Of a stretch of DNA of 64,000 nt, positions 16,015 through 24,064 are shown piece by piece. Source of the DNA: Salinibacillus aidingensis (lineage in GTDB: Bacteria > Bacillota > Bacilli > Bacillales > Alkalibacillaceae); assembly GCF_039522525.1 (NCBI RefSeq), contig NZ_BAAADO010000001.1:310001-374000 (forward strand), given 5' to 3'. Position numbers and translations under genes: made by a program. The first letter of the stretch is position 1; the number at the start of each line of letters is the position of its first letter. The notes beneath the pieces were generated by a model, which worked only from the letters and a program-made list of their open reading frames with translations, did not search any database and had not been told where the DNA came from.

Positions 16015-16028
16015 TAATAACGCTTTCA
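16015..16028. promoter_or_regulatory. Candidate cre (CcpA) site in the beta-oxidation promoter
   Basis: Minus-strand TGAAAGCGTTATTA matches the cre consensus TGWAARCGYTWNCW at 13 of 14 positions. A possible -35 (TTTAAC) and -10 (TATGAA), 17 nt apart, would flank it, a repressing position. Glucose repression of fatty-acid degradation is physiologically expected. Confidence 0.6.
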
Positions 16029-16126
16029 TAACCGTTAAAATATTCCGAAAATAATAGGTTGTTTTAACTCTTAAAAACAAAATAACCCGAATAATGTATG
16101 TCAGAATAATTGTGCGTACCCTCATC

Positions 16127-16146
16127 AGACCTGAACCACCAGGTCT
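16127..16146. terminator. Hairpin downstream of the MBL hydrolase gene
   Basis: Perfect 7-bp stem AGACCTG / CAGGTCT with a 6-nt loop, 8 nt past the MBL gene stop. There is no T-run on the minus strand, so termination is uncertain. Confidence 0.4.
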
Positions 16147-16154
16147 AATCTTCA

Positions 16155-16883
16155 TTAATCAGAGTAACAGGACCTGATAAAATTAAGTCTTGAAAATAAA
16201 CCGAATGTCATAAGCTCCAGTCGTACTTTACGAGGGAAGATCCTTTTTACTATTTCACGGTCTTTATAACCTAACTGATGCAAACGGACGACTTCCTTCC
16301 TGGTGCTTTCCAGATAATTCAATTTTTCTGCAATCATTTCCCGGCCATTAGGAATCAAACCTTCATGTCCTCCATATAAAGAAGTAAAATCAAGCTTCTT
16401 TAGTTCCTTTAATGAACATATATAAGAGGAAACCGATTCATTCTTTAAAAACACTTTCGGATAAGGAGTAATGTACATATCACCCGAAAAGAGCCAACCA
16501 CGGTCAGGCTCAAGCATACAGACATGATCATGTGTATGAGCAGGTGTGGATATCGGAATGAATTTGTGATTGGGGGTTTGAATCTCCCCAGTATAGATCT
16601 CTGTATCCACGGACAGATTCGTTCTTTCGTGGGCAAATATTCTCGGAGACAGTTGTTCATCCAGCCAGGATACCATACCCGCGTGATCATCATGATGATG
16701 GGTGAGAGCGACTGTCTGAATATCCAATGACCGATATAAACGGGATAGTTTACGCTTTTGAATTTTCGGTCCTGTGTCAATTAATAAACCATCCACAAAA
16801 TAACAGTAGACGGACATTTTCCGAAAGAAAGGATGTACAGGAATTTTAATGCTGCATAAGTCCTTGTCTTTAACAACCTTCAT
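16155..16883 (-). CDS. MBL-fold metallohydrolase
   Basis: 242-aa metallo-beta-lactamase-fold hydrolase. The zinc motif ALTHHHDDHAGMV (H-x-H-x-D-H type) is followed by TPAHTHDHVC, and GGHEGLIPN provides the last ligand region. The C-terminal third (GYKDREIVKRIFPRK) is a helical extension seen in MBL proteins of the lactonase/glyoxalase-like group that end in a winged-helix-like segment. Substrate unknown. It is transcribed toward the beta-oxidation operon but separated from it by a hairpin and that operon's promoter. Confidence 0.88.
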   Translation of the reverse strand: MKVVKDKDLCSIKIPVHPFFRKMSVYCYFVDGLLIDTGPKIQKRKLSRLYRSLDIQTVALTHHHDDHAGMVSWLDEQLSPRIFAHERTNLSVDTEIYTGEIQTPNHKFIPISTPAHTHDHVCMLEPDRGWLFSGDMYITPYPKVFLKNESVSSYICSLKELKKLDFTSLYGGHEGLIPNGREMIAEKLNYLESTRKEVVRLHQLGYKDREIVKRIFPRKVRLELMTFGLFSRLNFIRSCYSD

Positions 16884-17037
16884 AAATTACCACCCCATAT
16901 AAACGTCTTTAGGAATATTAAATAATCTTTATCCAATAAATGCTATCCCTATTTGTATAGGTTGATTCCCCCCTTATCACGACGAACATTGTACACTTAA
17001 TGTGAATTCTTATAAAATAAAAGATGAGGTTCGCAAT

Positions 17038-17196
17038 ATGGAGATTTTTAACATGGGGATTAAATCCAAGGTGTACAAGTTGATAAGAATCTGGAACTTT
17101 GTAGACTCAGTCAGAAAAGGTAAGGCCGGCAAAGGACTGGAGAGACGCACGAGCAGAAAACTTGCAGGAAAGGTTATACGAAAAGTCTTTAAGTAA
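17038..17196 (+). CDS. Small basic protein, unknown function
   Basis: 52-aa highly basic protein (14 Lys/Arg in the last 32 residues), predicted helical, ending RRTSRKLAGKVIRKVFK. The chosen ATG has GATGAGG 8 nt upstream. A longer form starting at 17002 lacks a ribosome site. Similar short Lys/Arg-rich proteins with a hydrophobic start and a KxxGKxxxKxxK tail are common in Bacillaceae and in phages, but no function is established. It is monocistronic, between an MBL gene and a convergent hypothetical gene. Confidence 0.55.
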   Translation: MEIFNMGIKSKVYKLIRIWNFVDSVRKGKAGKGLERRTSRKLAGKVIRKVFK

Positions 17197-17249
17197 GTGT
17201 GATCCGTTTATAAATTTTTCGCAGACATTTTGTTCTTACACTTCCCTGG

Positions 17250-17528
17250 TTAAACAAACCATTGAAGAAATGAAGCCAGAGAAGTGCCCCCTATTGCTGC
17301 TAAAAATAGAACAGCTGCTCCACAGCCCTGCCTCTCCCTCTTATCCTCAGCATATTCCTTTGCACAATGCTTGCAAAGCGTAAGTCCCATCGCTTTTGCA
17401 TCTTCTTCTTTTACCCTTTTTGCCTGTTTCTTTCCTTTAAGAATACTTGATGTGGTTGGGCAATCATCATCAAAATAGTGATAATACTTTCCTGACTTTG
17501 TTATAAAAACTTCATCTCCATGATGCAT
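17250..17528 (-). CDS. Small cysteine-motif protein with C-terminal TM helix
   Basis: 92-aa protein. The pattern YYHYFDDDCPT, then KGKKQAKRVKEEDAKAMGLTLCKHC, matches the H-x(4-6)-C ... A-x-x-x-G-x-x-x-C-x-x-C module found as a possible metal-binding knuckle at the ends of secreted nucleases and other proteins. Residues ~70-92 are a hydrophobic helix (AAVLFLAAIGGTSLASFL) that would anchor it in the membrane. The small cysteine domain would lie before the anchor. Ribosome site AAGGGA. No function can be assigned. Confidence 0.65.
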   Translation of the reverse strand: MHHGDEVFITKSGKYYHYFDDDCPTTSSILKGKKQAKRVKEEDAKAMGLTLCKHCAKEYAEDKRERQGCGAAVLFLAAIGGTSLASFLQWFV

Positions 17529-17684
17529 TATCCATTCATCCCTTCCATTTTTTTCTTCATTTTATCATAAAACGTTAGGTCTTTTGCCACTTTATATCTT
17601 TTGTGGTGTATCCATTTTTATCAATCAACGATGCTCTCCTGATTTTTTATTCATATTCACTAATCGGCAAAATTCCGTGAAACA

Positions 17685-17715
17685 TAAAAAAACCATCATG
17701 GAAGATGGTTTTTTA
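17685..17715. terminator. Terminator of spo0A
   Basis: AAAAAACCATC / GATGGTTTTTT hairpin with A and T tracts on both sides, 27 nt downstream of the spo0A stop. It can act in both directions. Confidence 0.9.
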
Positions 17716-17741
17716 TATGAAGAGTTATTGTGTTTTATTAA

Positions 17742-18533
17742 TCAGGAAACTTTATGCTCTAAGCGCAGGCGATCGGCTACCATTGCAATAAATTCGCTGT
17801 TGGTAGGCTTTGCTTTGGACATGTTCACCGTGTAACCGAACAGTTTCGAAATGGAATCAACATTTCCACGGTTCCATGCAACTTCGATCGCATGACGAAT
17901 AGCCCTTTCCACACGGGAAGCTGTTGTATTAAACTGCTTGGCTATATCAGGATAAAGAACTTTTGTAATGGAGCCTAATAATTCGATATCATGGTAGACC
18001 ATTGAAATAGCTGTACGTAAATACATATAGCCTTTAATATGTGCAGGTACGCCAATTTCATGAATAATATTCGTAATGCTGGAATCCAGATCTACCCTGT
18101 TATTAACAGTTTGTGTCGTCTGTGACATAGCCTGGTGAGTATTTTTAACAACAGCAGGTCGGCCAGCCACTTGTAAAACCTGCTCCTTCAAATGTTCCAG
18201 ATCGAAAGGTTTCAGAATAAAATAAGATGCTCCCAAATCTACGGCTTTCTTTGTTACCTCTTCCTGTCCAAAAGCGGTAAGCATAATCACTTTTGGCAAC
18301 TTTTCGTTGTTAAGCTCCCGCATTTTAGTCAGAACAGCTAAACCATCAACATGGGGCATAATAATATCTAATATAAGTACATCCGGCTCCTTATCCTCAA
18401 TCACTTCCAGGCATTCTTTACCGTTAAAAGCTGTTCCTATCACATCAATTTCAGTCTGGTCGCTGAAATAATCCTCTAATAATTGAACAAGCTCTCTGTT
18501 GTCATCTGCTAAACAAACATTAACCTTCTCCAC
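17742..18533 (-). CDS. spo0A: Spo0A, master response regulator of sporulation
   Basis: 263-aa response regulator receiving phosphate from the Spo0F/Spo0B relay and switching the cell to sporulation. Receiver domain residues 1-~125: acidic pocket in VCLADDNRELV, phosphorylated aspartate in VLILDIIMPHVDG (D56), conserved Lys in FILKPFD. The output domain (~150-263) has the DNA-contact helix region FNTTASRVERAIRHAIEVAW and the sigma-A contact segment near the C-terminus. GTG start preceded by AGAGGAGG. It lies downstream of spoIVB as in B. subtilis. The leader carries a sigma-H-type promoter and 0A boxes. Confidence 0.98.
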   Translation of the reverse strand: MEKVNVCLADDNRELVQLLEDYFSDQTEIDVIGTAFNGKECLEVIEDKEPDVLILDIIMPHVDGLAVLTKMRELNNEKLPKVIMLTAFGQEEVTKKAVDLGASYFILKPFDLEHLKEQVLQVAGRPAVVKNTHQAMSQTTQTVNNRVDLDSSITNIIHEIGVPAHIKGYMYLRTAISMVYHDIELLGSITKVLYPDIAKQFNTTASRVERAIRHAIEVAWNRGNVDSISKLFGYTVNMSKAKPTNSEFIAMVADRLRLEHKVS

Positions 18534-18587
18534 AATTCTTCCTCCTCTATAAAAATTACTTCAATTGTCCCTTCCACCTATAACTTA

Positions 18588-18594
18588 TTCGACA
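18588..18594 (-). promoter_or_regulatory. 0A box in the spo0A leader
   Basis: Minus-strand TGTCGAA, the Spo0A box core, ~55 nt upstream of the GTG and downstream of the predicted sigma-H start site, fitting autoregulation. Confidence 0.6.
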
Positions 18595-18655
18595 CAACCT
18601 TTAAAATCCCTTTTTATTTGCGAAAAAGTTTTAAAAAGTTGTATTTATATTGATT

Positions 18656-18683
18656 ATTCTTTAATTTTCTTTACCATACCTTT
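18656..18683 (-). promoter_or_regulatory. Sigma-H-type promoter of spo0A
   Basis: Minus strand AAAGGTATG, 12-nt spacer, AAAGAAT, close to the sigma-H consensus RNAGGAWWW-N11/12-RNNGAAT with two mismatches in the -35. The same regulation is established for spo0A in B. subtilis. Confidence 0.65.
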
Positions 18684-18699
18684 AATTTCTACAAATTTC

Positions 18700-18720
18700 G
18701 ATTATTCGTGTCGAATAATC
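18700..18720. promoter_or_regulatory. Perfect palindrome containing an 0A box
   Basis: GATTATTCG-TGT-CGAATAATC, 9-bp arms. It includes TGTCGAA on the plus strand and lies ~17 nt upstream of the predicted sigma-H -35 element, a likely Spo0A operator. Confidence 0.65.
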
Positions 18721-18754
18721 TTTATTTACTAACATATTATTCCATATAACATCC

Positions 18755-18785
18755 TTAAAAAAAGCGAGCTTTTTAGCTCGCTTTT
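18755..18785 (-). terminator. Terminator of spoIVB, overlapping its stop codon
   Basis: Minus strand GCGAGC-TAAAAA-GCTCGC-TTTTTTT. The 5' arm encodes the last two residues and the loop contains the TAA stop. Confidence 0.9.
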
Positions 18786-20053
18786 TGTTCGCCATCATTT
18801 TTATAAATGTCTACGCCTGCTTCCTGGAGCATCCATTCAATATGAACTCCATAACCACTTGTCGAATCGTTAACGAAAACATGGGTAATCGCCCCTACCA
18901 TTTTTCCGTCCTGAATAATCGGACTTCCACTCATTCCCTGAACGATTCCTCCTGTTTCCTCCAAAAGCCTGTCATCCGTAATTTTTATAATCATTCCTTT
19001 TGTGGATGGATGCTTCTGGGGAGTGGAGCTGACGATTTCAACATCAAATTTTTCAACTTTTTGGCCTTCCAATACCGTTAATATTTGTGCCTGTCCTTCT
19101 TTTACCTGATTCGATAAGGCAATTGGCATTGGTTGATCCATGACATGATTCTGTACATTTTCATGAAGCTTTCCAAATATACCAAACGGGCTATTACGAG
19201 TAATATTTCCAATACTCTCGTCTTCTACAGAAAACTCTGCATTTTTCTCTCCCGGCATTCCATTTTTACCTTTATCAATGGAAGTTACATTCGACTTTAC
19301 AAGCTTTCCGTCATGAATCTCAATGGGTTTTCTTGTATCCATATCAGAAATGACATGACCTAATGCCCCGTAACGTTTTGTTTCAGGATGGTAAAAGGTC
19401 ATTGTACCGATACCAGCTGCGGAATCCCTGATATATAATCCCAGGCGATATTTATCATCCTGTTGATCATATTGAGGACTCAGTGTCGTAGTAAATGTCT
19501 TTTCATTTCGTTTCACCTTAACTTTTAGCTCATTTCCTTCTTCGTCTTCCAAAATCGAAGCAACTTGTTCGACTTTTTTTAGTTCCTTCCCGTTAATTTC
19601 CAATAAAATATCTCCAACTTTAATCCCTGACTTTTCTCCTGGTGATACTTTTCCCTGTTCAGTCTGAATTAAGTGATGTCCAACCACGAGTACGCCTAAC
19701 GTGTGTAAACGAACACCAATGGATTGCCCGCCTGGTACCACTCTTAAATCCTCGAGTACCTCGACATTGACTTTTTTCATTGGCAATCCTGCATATTCAT
19801 AAATCAAACTGCTCTTACCTGGTTTCTCAGCAACCAATTGATTTGAAAATGCCTGGGTGACGTTGTTCTCTGATTTAAGAGAGGGTGTACTTCCTGCAAG
19901 GGCTGGTAAAGCATAACCTTCCTGATTTTCAAATAATGTTATTTCATTAGGGATGGAAATATATTGTTTCACAGGAGATATAAATGGAATAGACAGGAAC
20001 GAAACAAGGAGGATCAAGCCTATCATGATGCGCATGATTTCTCTCTTTTTCAA
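18773..20053 (-). CDS. spoIVB: SpoIVB, sporulation serine peptidase (S55)
   Basis: 426-aa forespore-secreted protease that cleaves SpoIVFA and so releases pro-sigma-K processing. The N-terminal hydrophobic segment (IMIGLILLVSFLSIPFI) is the signal or anchor. A PDZ domain spans ~115-195 (GVLVVGHHLIQ, VGDILLEINGKEL). The S55 peptidase domain has its histidine in YGALGHVISD and nucleophilic serine in GIVQGMSGSPIIQDG. The start is uncertain: a GTG at 20062 abuts the AGGAG site, so the TTG 10 nt from it is preferred. It precedes spo0A as in B. subtilis. Confidence 0.95.
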   Translation of the reverse strand: MKKREIMRIMIGLILLVSFLSIPFISPVKQYISIPNEITLFENQEGYALPALAGSTPSLKSENNVTQAFSNQLVAEKPGKSSLIYEYAGLPMKKVNVEVLEDLRVVPGGQSIGVRLHTLGVLVVGHHLIQTEQGKVSPGEKSGIKVGDILLEINGKELKKVEQVASILEDEEGNELKVKVKRNEKTFTTTLSPQYDQQDDKYRLGLYIRDSAAGIGTMTFYHPETKRYGALGHVISDMDTRKPIEIHDGKLVKSNVTSIDKGKNGMPGEKNAEFSVEDESIGNITRNSPFGIFGKLHENVQNHVMDQPMPIALSNQVKEGQAQILTVLEGQKVEKFDVEIVSSTPQKHPSTKGMIIKITDDRLLEETGGIVQGMSGSPIIQDGKMVGAITHVFVNDSTSGYGVHIEWMLQEAGVDIYKNDGEQKAS

Positions 20054-20175
20054 CTTTGTCACACTCCTCGCTTCTAACCCATACCAAAATGTCTGTATCT
20101 ATAATTTGACCGTAACAGACTCGTTTTAAACAGTGTAATCTACAGAAATAAAAGAGAACATTTCCAATGGAGGAA

Positions 20176-20860
20176 GAAAAGCGAAGGCGACCGCTTAGGT
20201 CTGGCGGGATAAGACGAAGACATGGAGTGGCTTGCTTTTTTGCCACGGAATGGGTTTGGCTTATGTCCACACAGACCTGGGAGCCGCAGCTGGACATAGA
20301 AAAGCGGAGGCGACCGTTTAGGCCCGACGGCATAAGCAGAATATCCGGAGTGGCCGTATTTTGGCCATGGAGGGTATTCTGCTTATGACCGCTTGGGCCT
20401 GGGAGCCGCAGCTGGACATAGAAAAGCGGAGGCGACCGTTTAGGCCCGACGGCATAAGCAGAATATCCGGAGTGGCCGTATTTTGGCCATGGAGGGNNNN
20501 NNNNNNNNNNNNNNNNNNNNNNNNNNNNNNNNNNNNNNNNNNNNNNNNNNNNNNNNNNNNNNNNNNNNNNNNNNNNNNNNNNNNNNNNCACAGACCTGGG
20601 AGCCGCAGCTGGACATAGAAAAGCGGAGGCGACCGTTTAGGCCCGACGGCATAAGCAGAATATCCGGAGTGGCCGTATTTTGGCCATGGAGGGTATTCTG
20701 CTTATGACCGCTTGGGCCTGGGAGCCGGAGCTGGACATAGAAAAGCAGAGGCGACCGTTTAGGCCCGGCGGCATAAGCAGAATATCCGGGGTGGCCGTAG
20801 TTTGGCCATGGAGGGTATTCTGCTTATGACCGCTTGGGCCTGGGAGCCGCAGCTGGACAG
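20176..20860 (+). repeat. Tandem array of a structured 122-bp repeat (at least five units)
   Basis: Units begin GAAAAGCGGAGGCGACCG at 20176 (divergent, 123 bp), 20299, 20421 (truncated by the gap), 20618 and 20740; complete neighbouring units are exactly 122 bp apart. Each contains a 13-bp inverted repeat CATAAGCAGAATA / TATTCTGCTTATG around an inner TGGCC/GGCCA, and an outer AGGCCC / GGGCCT pairing. In the first unit the outer arms are AGGTCTG / CAGACCT, compensatory changes that keep the pairing. No transposase or plausible gene is present. It fills the space between spoIVB and recN. Confidence 0.9.
20497..20588. other. Assembly gap (92 N) inside the tandem repeat
   Basis: A run of undetermined bases. 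The sequence after the gap resumes with CACAGACCTGGG, which resembles the end of the divergent first unit rather than the consensus unit before the gap, so at least one further divergent unit is probably hidden here and the true length is unknown. Confidence 0.95.
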
Positions 20861-20880
20861 AAAAAAGCCGACTGCGAGGC

Positions 20881-22602
20881 TTACTTTAAATCATTAGCGA
20901 GGCTTATAAGTTCTTCCGCGTGCTCTTTCGTGGTTTCTGTCAATTCTGTACCTGAAATCATACGGCCAATTTCATTAATTTTATCTTTATGATTAAGCTC
21001 ATTTACTTTCGTAATGGTGCGATCCTGCCTTATTTCTTTTTCAATTAATAAATGAATATCTGCCATAGAGGCTACTTGAGGAAGATGGGAAATACATAAT
21101 ACCTGAGAGCTATTCGATATTGAATAAATCTTTTCTGCAATTGCCTGTGCGACTCTGCCACTTACACCTGTGTCTACTTCATCAAATATCACACTGGTCA
21201 CACCCTGGTGGCGGGCAAAGTTCTTTTTAATCGCAAGCATAATTCTGGAAAGCTCTCCGCCGGAAGCAATTTTGTGAACCTCTTTAAGCGGCTCGCCAAC
21301 ATTTGTACTGATTAAAAACTGAACTTTATCAAAGCCATTTTCATGCAGTTTGACTTTTCGCCCTTTCCATTCCGGATCAGATGCTGATCCTTCCTGTATT
21401 GAAAAATGAACATCAAAATCAGCCTTTTCCAGATACAGGTCCTTTAGCTCAGATAGAATGGCTTCTTTTAATTTTTCTGCCGCTTTCTTTCTTAGTTCAT
21501 GAAGCTGTTCTGCAGCCAGTAATACGTCACGTCCTTTATTTTTAAGGTCCTGTTCTAACTTACTTAAATGGACGTCCTTGTTTTCTAATTGCTCAATTTC
21601 CTCATCAATCTTCGCTGCATAGTTCAGTATTTCCTCTACAGATTGGCCATATTTACGCTTCAAACGGTTGATTTCATTTAAACGTCCTTCGATTTCATTC
21701 AGCCTTTCCGGGTTGTATTCCATTTCCTCTAATTTATTACGCAAATCAAAGGAAAGCTCTTCAATTGTATAGTAATAATTAGAAATGTCACTGGCCTTCG
21801 TTCCCAGCTCCTCATCAAATTCTTTAATATTTTCCAGGGATGACATGCTAAGAGCCAGCCAATCCAGTGCCTTTTGTTCTCCATACAGGGCATGATAGGC
21901 ATCAGATATATTTTGATAAATCTTCTCGTAATTTTGCAGCGTGTTTCGCTCCTGTTCGAGCTGCACATCTTCATCAAGGGTTAATTCTGCCTCTTCCAGT
22001 TCCTGTTGCTGAAATTTGAGCAAATCCAGTCTCTGAGCAATTTCCTGTTCATTTTCACTTAGTTCATGGTACCTGCGTTTCAATTTTTTGTACTCTTCAT
22101 AGATTTCCTTATATTCCTGTTTGGCATGCATAATTTCTTTCTGACCGTATAAATCTAATAATGCCAAATGTTTTTCAGTATCCATTAGGGATTGTGTTTC
22201 ATGCTGGCTATGGATATCAATTAAGGTTTGTCCAAACTCACGCAAAATAGCCAGGGTAACCAGTTTTCCATTTACACGGCAGATGCTTTTACCGGAAGCT
22301 GTAATGGTCCGATTTAAGACAAGCATCCCCTCTTCGTCCATTTCGACTCCAAACTCTTCTGCTTTCCGGTAGGCGGAATGCTCCTGTGAATCCAGAAAAA
22401 ACAGCCCTTCGATTTCAGCTTTTTTGGAGCCATGGCGGACAAATTCCACAGAGCCCCTGCCACCTGCAAGAAGCTGGATAGCATCAATGATAATGGATTT
22501 TCCGGCACCCGTTTCCCCAGTTAATACGGTTAATCCATCTCTAAAATTAATTTTAATTTCATCAATAATGGCAAAATCTTTTATCGATAATTCTGCTAAC
22601 AC
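20881..22602 (-). CDS. recN: RecN, SMC-like DNA repair ATPase
   Basis: 573-aa double-strand-break repair protein. Walker A GETGAGKSIIIDAIQLL lies near residue 30; long coiled-coil arms span ~155-365; the ABC signature region KIASGGELSRIMLAI and Walker B VTSVIFDEVDTGVSG follow; then CISHLPQVASMADIH. The N-terminus MLAELSIKDFAIID starts at a GTG with AGAGGTGG 5 nt upstream; an earlier GTG at 22611 has no site. It follows argR by 28 nt, the conserved argR-recN order of Bacilli. Confidence 0.97.
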   Translation of the reverse strand: MLAELSIKDFAIIDEIKINFRDGLTVLTGETGAGKSIIIDAIQLLAGGRGSVEFVRHGSKKAEIEGLFFLDSQEHSAYRKAEEFGVEMDEEGMLVLNRTITASGKSICRVNGKLVTLAILREFGQTLIDIHSQHETQSLMDTEKHLALLDLYGQKEIMHAKQEYKEIYEEYKKLKRRYHELSENEQEIAQRLDLLKFQQQELEEAELTLDEDVQLEQERNTLQNYEKIYQNISDAYHALYGEQKALDWLALSMSSLENIKEFDEELGTKASDISNYYYTIEELSFDLRNKLEEMEYNPERLNEIEGRLNEINRLKRKYGQSVEEILNYAAKIDEEIEQLENKDVHLSKLEQDLKNKGRDVLLAAEQLHELRKKAAEKLKEAILSELKDLYLEKADFDVHFSIQEGSASDPEWKGRKVKLHENGFDKVQFLISTNVGEPLKEVHKIASGGELSRIMLAIKKNFARHQGVTSVIFDEVDTGVSGRVAQAIAEKIYSISNSSQVLCISHLPQVASMADIHLLIEKEIRQDRTITKVNELNHKDKINEIGRMISGTELTETTKEHAEELISLANDLK

Positions 22603-22630
22603 GGTTTCCACCTCTAATTTTTGTGGATTT

Positions 22631-23080
22631 TTAAAGCATATCTAAAAGCTGGGCTTCAATGTGATCGATTTGATCCGCTGAACGGCAAATAATCAGACAA
22701 GTATCATCTCCGCATATGGTCCCCATAATTTCTTCCCATTCTAAGTTATCAATAAGTGCCCCAATCGCATGCGCATTCCCGGGTAACGTTTTAAGCACAA
22801 TAAAATGTCCAGCCTTATCAATCTTAACAAAGGCATCCATCATTAGCCTTCTTAACTTATTTAATGGATTAAAGCGCTGATCGGCTGGCAGACTGTATTT
22901 ATATTTTCCATTAGCTGAGGGTACTTTCACGAGATGAAGTTCTTTTATATCACGGGATACTGTTGCCTGTGTAACATTTAAACCCAGACTTTTCAGCTCA
23001 TCGACTAATTCGTCCTGAGTTTCAATCTCATTTTCGGTTATAATTTCACGAATTTTTATATGCCTTTGTCCCTTGTTCAT
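22631..23080 (-). CDS. argR: ArgR/AhrC arginine repressor
   Basis: 149-aa hexameric regulator of arginine synthesis and catabolism. The N-terminal winged helix (residues 1-~70) shows TQDELVDELKSLGLNVTQAT followed by VSRDIKELHLVKVP. The C-terminal arginine-binding/oligomerisation domain has GTICGDDTCLIICR with the conserved Asp pair. Length equals AhrC of B. subtilis. The tlyA terminator upstream implies its own promoter in the 120-nt spacer. Confidence 0.97.
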   Translation of the reverse strand: MNKGQRHIKIREIITENEIETQDELVDELKSLGLNVTQATVSRDIKELHLVKVPSANGKYKYSLPADQRFNPLNKLRRLMMDAFVKIDKAGHFIVLKTLPGNAHAIGALIDNLEWEEIMGTICGDDTCLIICRSADQIDHIEAQLLDML

Positions 23081-23202
23081 TGCTTCTCCTCATTTCCATG
23101 ATATTCTATCAAAGCGTTTTCTTATGCTCTGTCTCTAAGTTAACAAGAAAAACGAAAAGTGGCAATAGAGGGATTATCAGGGGATATGTAACATATGGAG
23201 GG

Positions 23203-23240
23203 AAAAGAGAGACTACATCTACAAAGGATGAGTCTCTTTT
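23203..23240 (-). terminator. Terminator after tlyA
   Basis: Minus strand AGAGACT-CATC / GATG-AGTCTCT (one bulged T) followed by CTTTT, 12 nt past the stop. Confidence 0.75.
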
Positions 23241-23251
23241 GGCTGGTTTCC

Positions 23252-24064
23252 TTACTTTCGCAATTCCTGATGTGCATCTTTGATAGTCTGATTGATGTCA
23301 ATTGTATCCTTAATGCTTCCGTCCTGCTGATTCCACTTAAGGTGAAGTAAGAATTCAACATTCCCTTCGCCACCTGTAATCGGCGAAAAGGTCAAATTTT
23401 CCACAGTATAGCCTTCCTTCACACTAAACTCAATCATGTTCGTGATAACCTCTTTATGAACAGCGGGATCTTTAATAATTCCTTTCTTTCCCACTTGCTC
23501 CCTTCCTGCTTCAAATTGGGGTTTTACAAGAGCAACGATATCACTTTCGTCAAGTAAAAGCTCTTTTAAAACGGGTAAAATTACACGCAGAGAAATAAAC
23601 GAAACATCAATCGTAGCGAAATTTGGACGACCTGAAGTCAGATGCTCAGGCTTTACATACCTGAAATTCGTTTTTTCCCTAACTATAACCCTGTCATCAT
23701 TTCTCAATTTCCAGTCCAGTTGATTCTGTCCAACATCAATAGCATAGCTTAATTTTGCTCCATTTTGCAGTGCGCAATCCGTAAAGCCACCCGTAGACGA
23801 ACCAATATCAATCATCTGTTTTTCCTTCACGGTTAATTCAAAGGCTTTTAAGGCTTTTTCCAGTTTCAAGCCTCCACGACTTACATAATTATGTGTTTTC
23901 CCTTTAATTTCAATGGGAATTTCAGTCTCAACCTTCATACCTGGCTTGTCCAATCTTACTTGCTCGGAAAAGACTAAACCCGCCATAATTGTACGTTTAG
24001 CCTTTTCTCTTGTTTCAAAATAGCCTCTGTCCACTAAAAGTACATCTAGTCTCGTTTTCTTCAT
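23252..24064 (-). CDS. yqxC: TlyA-family rRNA 2'-O-methyltransferase (YqxC)
   Basis: 270-aa S4-domain plus FtsJ-like methyltransferase, often annotated hemolysin A. The S4 RNA-binding region covers residues 1-~60 (RLDVLLVDRGYFETREKAKR). The SAM motif is MIDIGSSTGGFTDCAL, and the K-D-K-E type residues include YAIDVGQNQLDWKL and LVKPQFEAGREQVGK. It starts with a 4-nt ATGA overlap on dxs, so the two are translationally coupled. Last gene of the ispA-oapA-dxs-yqxC run. Confidence 0.95.
   Translation of the reverse strand: MKKTRLDVLLVDRGYFETREKAKRTIMAGLVFSEQVRLDKPGMKVETEIPIEIKGKTHNYVSRGGLKLEKALKAFELTVKEKQMIDIGSSTGGFTDCALQNGAKLSYAIDVGQNQLDWKLRNDDRVIVREKTNFRYVKPEHLTSGRPNFATIDVSFISLRVILPVLKELLLDESDIVALVKPQFEAGREQVGKKGIIKDPAVHKEVITNMIEFSVKEGYTVENLTFSPITGGEGNVEFLLHLKWNQQDGSIKDTIDINQTIKDAHQELRK

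Noticed and set aside
20167..20707. ORFs crossing the tandem repeat and the N run
   Set aside because: They consist of repeat sequence and undetermined bases with no ribosome site.
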